Shown here: positions 54,557 through 64,000 of the stretch, piece after piece
Layout of the letters: each line of letters starts with the position of its first letter
How positions within the stretch are numbered: position 1 is the first letter of the stretch
From: Muraenolepis orangiensis
Lineage: Eukaryota; Chordata; Actinopteri; Gadiformes; Muraenolepididae
Assembly: GCA_027704905.1 (NCBI GenBank)
Contig: CM051007.1
Span: 22,702,812 to 22,766,811 of the forward strand
DNA length: 64,000 bases
Direction of reading: 5' to 3'
Position numbers and translations under genes: made by a program
The notes under the pieces: generated by a model
Told to the model about the DNA's origin: nothing
The model's input: the letters and a program-made list of their open reading frames with translations, nothing else
Database searches by the model: none

Positions 54557-55787
54557 ATTAATGGCTCTAATTATCATACTAAAAGGAAAACATGCATACC
54601 CCCACTTACATCCACACCCCACATTCAGGAACATTCCTTTCCCCAGAACTGAATTGTCTGTTGATATCCTCTTTGTGGACAAAGTCATGGAATTTTAGGT
54701 CAGGCTGATCAAATTAACTACATTTTTTTGAGATAAAACTTTTAAATCAGTCAAATTTGACCAGAACACAACACAAGGGTAGAATGTATACTATCCATGT
54801 ATAAAGAAAATACTCTCTTTCAGGCAGTGGTGTAGTGGAGGGAATACAACCTGTTTGAGCCCACTGCAACAAGCCAGCTATTTTGACTACCACATTCACC
54901 CAGTGTTGTATAATTGCAACAATTATATAACAAGCTCTAAATGAAATTTGATGCATCTATTCCACAATAACTACATATGTACATGCTCTAGACATTGTAA
55001 TAACAACCCAAAAAAATATAAAAGACATATTACTTACTTGAATCTGATGAATCCAGTCCAATGAAACAAATAGTTGTTGTTCGAAGGAAACCTTGAGAGG
55101 TTGTGTGAGTTCATGGCCAGAAGGCGTGACTTGTAAACAAATGTAAGATCCAATAGCATTGTGAGACTGAACAATAGGACCAAATGACTATGTAAATGTG
55201 GTAAAAAAATAAGATAAAATATAACAGATTGTTTTTTAGGATGGTTAAAGGTAACGTTGTAATTTTACAACAAGGGGTGTTACAGGGTTTTAAATAAGAA
55301 CGGGTCACAAGGTTACCGATTTGAAGTAAATTACTTCAAATTTATTTGAAGTAATAGTTTATTAAAACGGGGGGGTTTGTAAGATTGAGCTATATTTGTT
55401 TACACACTTCACGAAACTCCCAATATTTTTCTAATTTGACTATGAATGTTTTATACTTGTTAGAGACGTGTGGTGAAGGCAGCAGCAGCACCAACAACAA
55501 CAACAACAACAACCTGACCTACATCCACTGGGTAGCCATTTTGGACAATTATTATTTCTCACATGTGTACGTTAAATACAGTCTCCTACCCACGCAAGAC
55601 GATTAATTTGAAAAGTATTGCTAATAATTGTCACAGTCATGAAAGAATGTGTAACTTTTAATGACCAGTACGGGAAGAATATGTGGACTTTCATCGAAGT
55701 GTGCACATGACGCCATTATGCCCTTGGCAGGACAGGGGCTTTCAGCGACTCCATTTTGACACCGGTCCTCAGACCGTAAAGAAGCGC

Positions 55788-55875
55788 GTCAAATGACGTA
55801 AATAACGTCAACGTACGTCACAAAGTATAAAAACTAAGCCCGCCCCTCCGCGCTCATTCCTGGATTTGGTCAGAG
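55788..55875 (+). promoter_or_regulatory. ppp1r10 promoter and non-coding first exon
   Basis: TGACGTA (55794), AACGTCA (55804) and TACGTCA (55814) are CRE/ATF-like sites in a row, followed by TATAAAA at 55826-55832 and a donor at 55875 (CAGAG then GTGAGT). The coding exon of ppp1r10 starts only two bases before its ATG, so an upstream leader exon is needed and this is the best candidate. With a TATA at this position the exon would be only about 20 bases, which is a weakness. Confidence 0.4.
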
Positions 55876-58800
55876 GTGAGTAATGTCGCAAAGACATTGA
55901 GGCTATTTTCAACAAAATAACTGTTTGTTTTCGATGAAATTCAGGTCTTGTTTTGTCAAAACCCTTAAATGAACAAAAACACCAAATAGGAGCGAGAAAA
56001 CGTAAGTTAAATGTGTCTTTTCTTTATTGTGTCTGTTGCAGGTCCGAATGTGTATTGCCGAAGATTTGGGTCGTCGAGGACTTTGAACAACCGTGCTCAA
56101 ATTCCAATTTTTTTCTTCAAGTAATGGACATTTGGTTACTCTTTTTGCCTCCAGTTTGTTCCTGAAGGAAAAGGCTAGCTTAGCTACCACAACCCCGCCC
56201 ATAAGCAGTTTTTCAGTTGCTATAAAACCATAATGGTTGACTCTATGAAACTGATGAAATAAGATATATATATATATAAGTGGCTTTAAAGTACACTATA
56301 ATACCCGAGACGCTGAGGACCTATATAACCAATAGTAAGTTGATTTTAAGACCGCAATCTGACCGAAATTAACGACAAATTTAAATGTATCTATTAATGT
56401 AGGCTAGCCATCGTGCTAGCGGATTCCGTAATTAGAGCTGAAATTTAAATCTAGACAAATTGGACTGTTGACAAATATTCACAGTATGAGCTCACACAGG
56501 AAAGTGGACGGAGAACAGACGCTCCGTTTCTTTATGTGTGAGACAGACTTGACGAATCAACAGTGAGGAGGAATAGAGTTAAATAACCATAAGCAATCTA
56601 CTCATAAAGATTGCCGTAGGCAGGAAATGCTCGCGTGTAATGTCGGCTTTTTTTTGCCTGCCAACTTCACAGGGTTGCTCCCTGGAACCAACCCCCCAAT
56701 CTATACATAAAGATTGCATTAGTATGAGGATTGTGGATTTGTTTTCTTCGTAGCCATATGTATTGTGTCGAAACAAATAATAGTGCGAGAAATCCTGCGC
56801 CGTTAGGGTCTCTGCATCGGGTGCTCTACAGTCGGGGGATACAGGTTTCAGGATGGCGCCAGAGAAGTGCTTTCTCTATCTCTTGACAGTCGGGACTGCT
56901 CAATGTGTTGGATCACTTTTGCTTTCGTCCTGCGAGCACCAGAGGCATATCGCGCTTTTCACGGAGCCCCCGTTGGAGTTTACACACCTGAAGGGCAGCT
57001 CGAGTTATCGCTTGGTGTTATGGCAGTCGCTCTTGTTTTTGTAGTTTATAGCCTGTCTTGGGCAGCCACACGACCTGCTTCAACGGCGACTCATCTCTAA
57101 CTGGTGTAAGAGCCATTGTTCCCTGATAGCCAGTGGTTGGAGATGGCGTCGACAAAGTGGTTAACCAGAGGGCAGGGCTTAAATATTTCTAGTGAATCAC
57201 TCAGGGATCACAAGCTCTCTCTCCCTTTGTGGGCACTGTGGCGAACGCTGGGTTAGGATCCGGTCTGTTCAGTTGAATGACGGATGTCTAGTTTACCCAA
57301 TGCCCTTTTAAAGGTATAATGGACTGCCGTGCACAACTTAGTTCAAGGCGCTTCTTATTTGAGTGTTTTTAAATAATTCATCCATCTTTTCCTTACAGAT
57401 TACTTTTATTTGACATTGCTCATGTCCATATGTGTGTATATGTAGATCTGTAATCTAAAATCTATTGCAGGCAAACATTTTAAAATATAACTATCCAGTG
57501 TGGTCAAACGTTGATATTAACATTTGTTTCACTTCACACACATTTATTGCCCAAACCATAAATAGGGCAATGTAAACAATTGACTTACTTTTAAATGTAT
57601 AACAATTGTGACATTTACAGGAAATTGGTAATTTTGCAGTGTTGTGGAGGTCACAGACATTATAGTACTGCTACTACAACAGTTATACGGGTAAGACCAA
57701 ACTGATTCATCACATGACATTTGGAATTGACATACAATTTGTGGCTAATAATTATACTATATTTGTTAACTTGTTTGGCAATAAAAAAATAACCCTAATG
57801 TGTAATGGGCCATGTAGTGGTGCTAATTTGCACTCACATGCATGCAAATAAGGCTAATAATTTTGTAGTAATGTGCCAAACATTAAATATACATGACATA
57901 ATTTCTAAATACATTTTCATATTTTATAATTGCGCCTCTAATTGAAGGTTGGCCTACATCACAAGTTACTTTAATTAAGTTGACCACGTGGGAACACCGC
58001 CTTTTTTTTGTTGTACATATTTGCTTTGTTTGTGTTGCGTAATTGTACCGACCTAGTTTATGCAATACATCCAAATGTGTTATCACATAAACGAGACAGC
58101 AGATGGCAGTAGAGAAGCTCCTTTGTTGTCTTAAGCCGTGAGACGGGTGTCAGTGTCACGTGGTAAAATATTTTGACAAACATTGAAACAAATTGTGGCA
58201 GGCTATTTACCTTTTATTAAGCAACCGTGTATTTATACTTAATACACATCACAATCTATTTGATTACTTTTATACATTTTTTTTTAAATTTTTGTGTCAT
58301 CACAAGAATGTCAATCACCACATGCATATTGACTTTGGTGTACTTTTTTTATACAGTTGTGTAGGTATATACTGAAAAAATGCATTAATTTTTTTCTCAC
58401 CTAATTGGCCAATTTAAGTGTGCCATTCAACAATACTAATATTAAGGAAAAAATGTTGTTTGTCTGTTTACACTTGTTTCTTTAGCTCCAAATAAAGTTT
58501 AGACGTCTTAAGTAATGCATTTTCTACCGTTGTCAACAAATGTCAAGATATGAGCTTCCTTTTTGATGTGGTTGTTTCACTGTTTCACGGCCACCGCAGA
58601 GACCCAACACTCAACTGGAGAATGAGTGGTCTCACACATACAGGAACAAACAAAGTGGTGGCTCCCTCCATCCCAGAGGGGAGGCACACTAGTGAGGAGT
58701 GTCTCCAATGCCCCGACTTATACTCATGCAAGTTGTTGTTGGTGCATCTTTAGGTCATGAATCCAGAAACGGCAGTGTAGATTGTAGGGCGCACACACAA

Positions 58801-59066
58801 CCATCAGTGGATTTGTGTTGGGGCCCTGTCACGTCTATATATGGCATTTGGTGGCTGAAGGAGAGGTTGTTTGGCTTGTATGGTACTTTTTTGATGGGGA
58901 TCTAGGGTGACCTTTTTAACTATCGAGCTCCCTGACTGGTTGGCAAGCAAAAAAAAAGGCACATTGTGAACATAATTAGTGTTGTTTTTAAAGAGATGGT
59001 AACATAAATACATCTGGCATCTTACTACAGTGTCCTAACTGTTCAGTGTGTGTGCGTTGTTTCCAG
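55876..59066. other. probable ppp1r10 leader intron
   Basis: No convincing exon is seen. It is A/T-rich with a (TA)n patch at 56260-56280. The ATG at 56853 opens 63 codons without a recognisable domain, and I do not call it. Confidence 0.4.
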
Positions 59067-59068
59067 AC

Positions 59069-62000
59069 ATGGCGGTGGGCCCGGTGGATCCCAGGGAGAT
59101 TCTGAAGGGCGTCGAATCTCTCCTTGGAAAGGATGGGGAGTTGCGTAGTCTGGAAGGTGTTCCAAAAGTCTTCAGGTGAGTTACATCCTGATACAGAAAA
59201 GGCAACAGGCCACTGATTATGTTTTCACTACTGTACAAAGGAAAACATGGCTAACGTTACGTTTCTCGTCCCCCTTCAGCCTTATGAAAGCGTCCACCAA
59301 GATGGTCAGCCGATGCATGTACCTGAACATCCTGCTGCAGACCAAATCCCATGACATTCTCAACAGGTACAGTCCACTGACGATTGTAGAGTAGGTTGTT
59401 TGTGACAAATGGTGTGTAGTACATGCTAATACCCGTGGTGTAGATATTTGACTAATATGAATAGGGGGATTGTAGACTAGGGAATGAGCAAGTGTATATC
59501 CTTAATGTTGATAACACGCTCTTATCACAGCTACTTAAGCAGGTGACCTGGCAGTACAACATTGTGTTATTCCTCTTGTTGATATGAATGCTTGTGAACT
59601 GCTCTATTGTTATGTTTGCGTACCTCAGTGTTATGCTATTGTCTACTTCAACAAATGTACTCCTTGTAAGTCGCTTTGGATAAAAGCGTCTGCCAAATGT
59701 CCTAAATGTAAAATGTAAATGGGAATGTTTGACCAATAACAATAGGGGTGGTGCAGAAGCTAAGGAATTTTTGAAAATGATACTACTATCACTAAATGAT
59801 AGTACTATGATTAGTACTTTGGAAATGTGTCTGCAGTCAAAGATGATTGTGATACTTCATTACTATAAAATAAGTTTAACCGTAGTATCCAGACCCCTGC
59901 TCATGATTCTTGCTTCAGCCAAGCTAAAATGATACTACAGTTTATTTCAAACATTAACCATGGTCACCCCACCCCCCTTCTCTCATATTAAGGTTTATTC
60001 GAGTGGGAGGCTATAAACTGCTCAACGCTTGGCTGACTTACTCCAAAACTACCACCAACACTCCTCTGCTGCAGCTCATCCTACTCACACTGCAGAAGCT
60101 GCCTCTGAAAGTTGACCACCTCAAACAGGTACTGGTCCCCTCTACCTTCCAAGCCAATCTCACGACTACACAACCTCCATCCACACATAAAGTCGCACTC
60201 GTTCAGTATAGTTTTTTTTGTAATGTTTTGCTTCAATCTTTTTGTGCTTAGAACAACACTGCAAAACTAGTAAAGCAGTTGAGCAAGAGCGGCGAGACTG
60301 AAGGTGAGTGATTAAAAAAAAAAAATTTGGGCAAGCAGCCCGACCACCAGATTCACATGTTTTCATTGTCATGGTGGTGTTTAATCAAATCTTCATTTCA
60401 ATTTTAGAGCTGCGGAAGCTGGCGACCGTGCTCGTTGAGGGCTGGATGGCCATCATCCGCTCACAAAGCGTCCCCAGCAGCGGGACGTCCCCCGCAGGTA
60501 CAGGCTGCTTCTCCCTCCCGCTTCACACAACCGCATCCTGTAGGACAGGAACTCGTCCCCCCCCCCCCCCCCCCCCGCAATCTTCCGGTGCCGTGACACC
60601 ATGTTAATGCCGTTTTCCCCCCCGTTGTTGTGTGTTTCAGATAAGAAGAAGAAGGAGGGCAAAGTGCCCCTGCGGGAGATGAAGCCACTGGAAGAAGACA
60701 AGAAGAAAGAGAAGCCCAAGGCTCATGCGCCCAGCCATGCCAAGATCCGCTCCATAGGTACGCACAGCTGCTTGAAAACAATGGAATAATCCCCTGGCTC
60801 TCGTAGACGCTGCTTTTACATCACTCCCTATGCTTGCATTGTTTACAGGGTTGGAGATAGAGACGCCCACCCCTGCCCTGGCAAAAAAGACTCCCGCCGC
60901 CCTTCAACTTGGAGACAAGTACAACATAAAGCCTGCGGTTCTCAAGAGGCCCAGGTACAAAGTCCTGTTTAGTTTCTCATTCACCTTAACCGATACAGAG
61001 ATATGTTCATGTGCTGCCCCCTTGTGGCTAAAGATGGTTCTGTTTTAGTTTTTTTCTGATTTGTTGTTCTTGTTTTCTACAGCACTGGTCCATCGGATGC
61101 ACCGCCAGTTGAGAAGAAATACAAACCCCTGAACACTCCATCTAACTCGGCGAAAGAGATCAAAGTGAAGATCATCCCTGCTCAACGTAGGTCACACACA
61201 CATACACACACACACACACACCCTACCTCTGTCTGCAGAAGATAATAGAGTTGGGAGATCAAGGAGTAATTCGGTTATTTTCGCTGTTCCTCCCCGTAGC
61301 TATGGAGTGTACCGGTTTCTTGGATGCCTTAAACTCTGCGCCTGTGCCTGGCATCAAGATTAAAAAGAAGAAGCCGGGCTCTCCTGCCAGTACCAGTCCC
61401 AGTGCCAAAGCCGTCTCCCCGACATCCAACAAGGTACCAACACTCAACCCCCAGCCTGGCCTCCGCTCACTTTATCATTCCATAACATGTATTAATTTTA
61501 ACGAATGATGTTGCCGTGCATCATAGACATGCTTCCTATACACACAGTATATTCTCAGGCCTCTTTTTTTATTTATTTTTTACATATACATGAACACTCC
61601 TCAATTAATGCTCATTCTAAATCAAGACACGTTCCTTTCCTCCTCCCAGCCAAATCCCTTTGAGGCCAAGCCGTCCACCTACGGCTCGTTGGCCAAGCCC
61701 TCGTCTCCGGAGGACGCTGCGGCGTGCCCCGCCCCCAGCGACGACATCCAGGACTTGGAGCCGCCCGGGACCCCCGTGCCCGCGGACGACCCAGAGGCCG
61801 CCGATAACGGTAGGCTTTGTTCACTTTCACGCCCCCCCCCGCCGCATGAGTCTCTCCCTCTGTCAGGACGCCGGGTTCTCAAACCCTGCACGTATTTTTG
61901 TTGTGTTCTCTCAGCCGAGAAGCCGAACGCGCTGGCCGAGCCGCGACACGAGGAGGAGCCGTTGACCAAGAAGGGCAAGAAGAAGAAGAGCGTCCGCTGG

Positions 62001-63718
62001 GCCGAGGAGGAGCAGCTCAAAGAGTACTTCTACTTTGACCTGGACGAAACGGAGAGAGGTGGGCATGTCAATATGTCTTACAAGTGAAGTCTTACAGCTT
62101 CTGTGGGTAGCATTTGAGAGTTGTAAAGATTTTCAAAATAGACGTCAGGAAGGCATGCAACGTGTTTGACAACCAATCAGGAAAGAGAATCTTTCCTGAT
62201 TGAATCTCCTTACAACTTAAAGATTGTAATGGTTTCTCTCTCTCTCTCTCTCTGTTTTTTTCTTAGTCAATGTGAACAAGATCAAGGACTTTGGCGAGGC
62301 AGCCAAGCGGGAGCTGATGATGGACCGGCAGACCTTTGAGATGTCCCGCCGGCTGTCCCACGACGCCATGGAGGAGCGTGTGCCCTGGACGCCGCCACGG
62401 CCCTTCACCCTCACCGGCAGCCTGGTCCAAACGGGCTCCAGCAGCACGGAGAAGCTCACGCAGAGAGACCGCGAGATGGGCATCCTGCAGGAGATCTTCC
62501 TCAGCAAGGACAGGTAAGGATCGAGCACTCGGACACTCTGGAGCCGTAAGCACAAACCACCAACATCCTTTTTGTATTTTCAGTCCTGTTACTAGTAAGC
62601 AAAACATATTTTCACAGAAATATGACCTGGTATATTTGTGTTCCTCTGCAGCGTACCAGACAGCCCACATGAGCCTGACCAAGAGGTGTACGAACCCATG
62701 CCCCCCCGAGTCATCCCTCTGGACGAGGTACAGTAGTGTCTCTCTCTTTTACTCTTTCTCATTCTTTCTCTTTCCTTCTCCCCCCCCCCTCCTACATGGC
62801 TGTGCTGTGTCTCACCGTCCGCCTCTCTCCCTGGTGTCCTGCAGGACTCCAGCATGCCGGAAGACTCCTACATGGAGCCCATGGACACCACGGCACAGCA
62901 CGCGGCCACCATGTGCCTGGGAGAGGGCGCTAAGCTGCCCCCAGTGCTGGCCAACCTCATGGGCAACCTGGGAGGCAGCGGACCCAGCCCCCAGGCCCCC
63001 GGCAACCCGGCCGCCCCCAGCGTGAACGTCCAGGAGCTGCTCTCCTCCATCATGGTACGAGCCCCCTCCCTTCTGATCACAGTGTGACCGCGAGTTAACC
63101 CACCAGTGTTCTTACCGTAGTGTGTTCTCTGGCCACTAGGGGGCGCAGGGAAACCAGTCAACGGAGGACCTGATCAAACAGCCAGACTTCTCGGATAAGA
63201 TCAAGCAGCTGCTGGGCTCCCTTCAGCAGAGCCAGAACCAGAATGGACCCCCACCAGGTAACCCCCACCACCACCACTTTGGCAGCACGTACTATCATTG
63301 CACATTGCATTGTGTTCTACGGATGTATGTCTCCTAACGTAGCGTGTGATGGTTTTGCTCTCTCCAGTCAACCCGGGGCTACTGGGCCACGTCCCCATGA
63401 ACAACATGAACAACATGAACAACATGCCGATGCCCATGAACGGCTACCCGCCCAACCAGCCCCCCGGCGCACCCCGCTTCACCCACCCGCCGCCACCCCA
63501 CAACCACGGCCCCCCCTTCAACGCCGGCCCCCGCATGATGGGCCCCCCGCCGGGCCACGCGGACAACGGAGGCAACTACTGGGGCGACGACTCCATGAGG
63601 GGCGGGCCGCCCCGCGGAGGACACTTCCACCGCGGGGGGCGGGGTAGGGGAGGAGGAGAGCCGGGCTTCAGGGGCCGTGGGTCCCGTGGCGGGCCCCGTG
63701 GCGGACACAACATGAATG
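59069..63718 (+). CDS. ppp1r10: PPP1R10 (PNUTS), nuclear PP1 regulatory subunit (3' end beyond window)
   Basis: PNUTS targets protein phosphatase 1 to chromatin, in the complex with TOX4 and WDR82. Coding exons here: 59069-59175, 59280-59366, 59993-60128, 60252-60303, 60408-60497, 60641-60757, 60849-60954, 61083-61186, 61300-61433, 61650-61809, 61915-62058, 62267-62513, 62652-62727, 62845-63054, 63140-63257, 63368-63718. All join in phase, 746 codons. Start MAVGPVDPREILKGVES matches the family. Residues about 70-148 are the TFIIS N-terminal (LW) fold (VGGYKLLNAWLTYSKTT). The PP1-docking motif is KSVRW at 389-393, followed by YFYFDLDETERVNVN. The last exon here is Pro/Gly/Arg-rich (RGG-type). 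The C-terminal CCCH zinc finger known in the family lies outside the window. Confidence 0.95.
59486..59722 (+). mobile_element. L2 LINE 3' fragment
   Basis: It matches the tail of the L2 at 45713-48497 in inverse orientation: CTTGTGAACTGCTCTATTGT, TATGCTATTGTCTACTTCAA, GATAAAAGCGTCTGCCAAAT, ending ATGTAAATG. It lies in the ppp1r10 intron between 59366 and 59993. Confidence 0.75.
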
Positions 63719-63751
63719 GTACATACACAGCACATGCACGCACAAATAAAA

Positions 63752-64000
63752 CGAAACAAATTATCAAAAAGAAAATCTGGAAATTGACATCATATAAAAG
63801 TTATAAATTGATTTGCATTTAATTGAGTGAAATAAGTATTTGCTCCCCTTGCAACCAACAAGAATTCTGGCCCTGACAGACCAGTTGGATAAGTCCTCTC
63901 GCTTTAAGAAAGTACTCCTAATATCAACTCATTACCTGTATAGAAGACACCTGTCCAAACTTGTTACCTGTATAAAAGACACCTGTCCACAGAATCAATC
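63752..64000 (+). mobile_element. Tc1/mariner 5' fragment, runs off the window
   Basis: The stretch from about 63752 matches 16930-17175 of the Tc1 at 16822 almost base for base (AAGTTATAAATTGATTTGCA, GAATTCTGGCCCTGACAGAC, CACCTGTCCAAACT). The outermost 100 or so bases of the terminal repeat are missing. It lies in the ppp1r10 intron after 63718. Confidence 0.85.

Larger units (their letters stand above)
52691..55293 (-). mobile_element. piggyBac-family (PGBD-like) element
   Basis: On the left TTAA is followed by CCCTGTAAGACC; on the right GGTGTTACAGGG is followed by TT and TTAA. These inverted ends with TTAA are the piggyBac pattern, though the right flank has two extra bases, so exact limits are uncertain. 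A single long transposase-derived frame lies inside on the minus strand. A partly palindromic 16-base motif GTTGTA(N6)CAAC or close to it occurs at 52828, 54905 and 55256. An L2 tail fragment (54490-54556) sits in its 5' region. The element separates mrps18b from ppp1r10. Confidence 0.8.

Noticed and set aside
56853..57100. Small protein starting at the ATG at 56853, or the overlapping frame to 57100
   Set aside because: No known domain, two competing frames and no splice or conservation evidence; it lies in the presumed ppp1r10 leader intron.

Overview
This window is vertebrate genomic DNA, almost certainly from a ray-finned (teleost) fish. Genes are split by short GT-AG introns. The repeats are fish-type: Tc1/mariner copies with TA-flanked inverted ends, an L2-clade LINE, a piggyBac relative and tRNA-derived SINEs. 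Long (CA)n/(GT)n tracts are very dense, which would fit a gadid-like genome, but the species cannot be fixed from the sequence.

Seven protein genes alternate in strand: atat1 3' end (+, 1459-5388, runs in from the left); an R4-type RGS gene (-, 7585-12022); bag6 (+, 15000-28533); a C6orf136 homologue (-, 30408-35159); abcf1 (+, 35701-49984); mrps18b (-, 50372-52151); ppp1r10/PNUTS (+, 59069 and off the right edge). Exon chains were read from splice sites and frame. Complete chains keep phase from ATG to stop, giving 341 (RGS), 1243 (BAG6), 467 (C6orf136-like), 876 (ABCF1) and 240 (MRPS18B) residues. Six of the seven are framework genes of the human MHC on 6p21.3 (BAG6 from class III, the others from the class I-region block), so this is a conserved non-immune piece of the fish MHC-linked region. 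No MHC class I/II, complement or TNF gene is visible.

Layout: 1-5.4 kb, atat1 tail with a large hairpin repeat; 5.4-7.4 kb, intergenic; 7.4-12.4 kb, RGS gene with a long CA tract beside its last exon; 12.4-15 kb, shared upstream region of RGS and bag6; 15-29.2 kb, bag6 with SINEs, a gutted Tc1, a hAT-like MITE and minisatellites in introns; 29.2-35.2 kb, repeats and the C6orf136 homologue; 35.16-35.70 kb, its head-to-head promoter with abcf1; 35.7-50.1 kb, abcf1, whose introns hold three long CA/GT tracts, a duplicated exon fragment and a Tc1 carrying a nested L2; 50.3-52.2 kb, mrps18b; 52.7-55.3 kb, a piggyBac element inside the mrps18b/ppp1r10 head-to-head interval; 55.8-64 kb, ppp1r10.

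The genes are housekeeping functions without an obvious joint pathway: tubulin acetylation (ATAT1), G-protein signal termination (RGS), tail-anchored/misfolded protein triage (BAG6), translation initiation (ABCF1), mitochondrial ribosome (MRPS18B, and probably a mitochondrial role for C6orf136) and nuclear PP1 targeting (PPP1R10). I found no new multi-gene system. The most unusual signals are structural: a tandem repeat that copies a splice donor, a duplicated exon fragment beside a microsatellite, two GC-AG introns, and transposon insertions in regulatory or intronic DNA.
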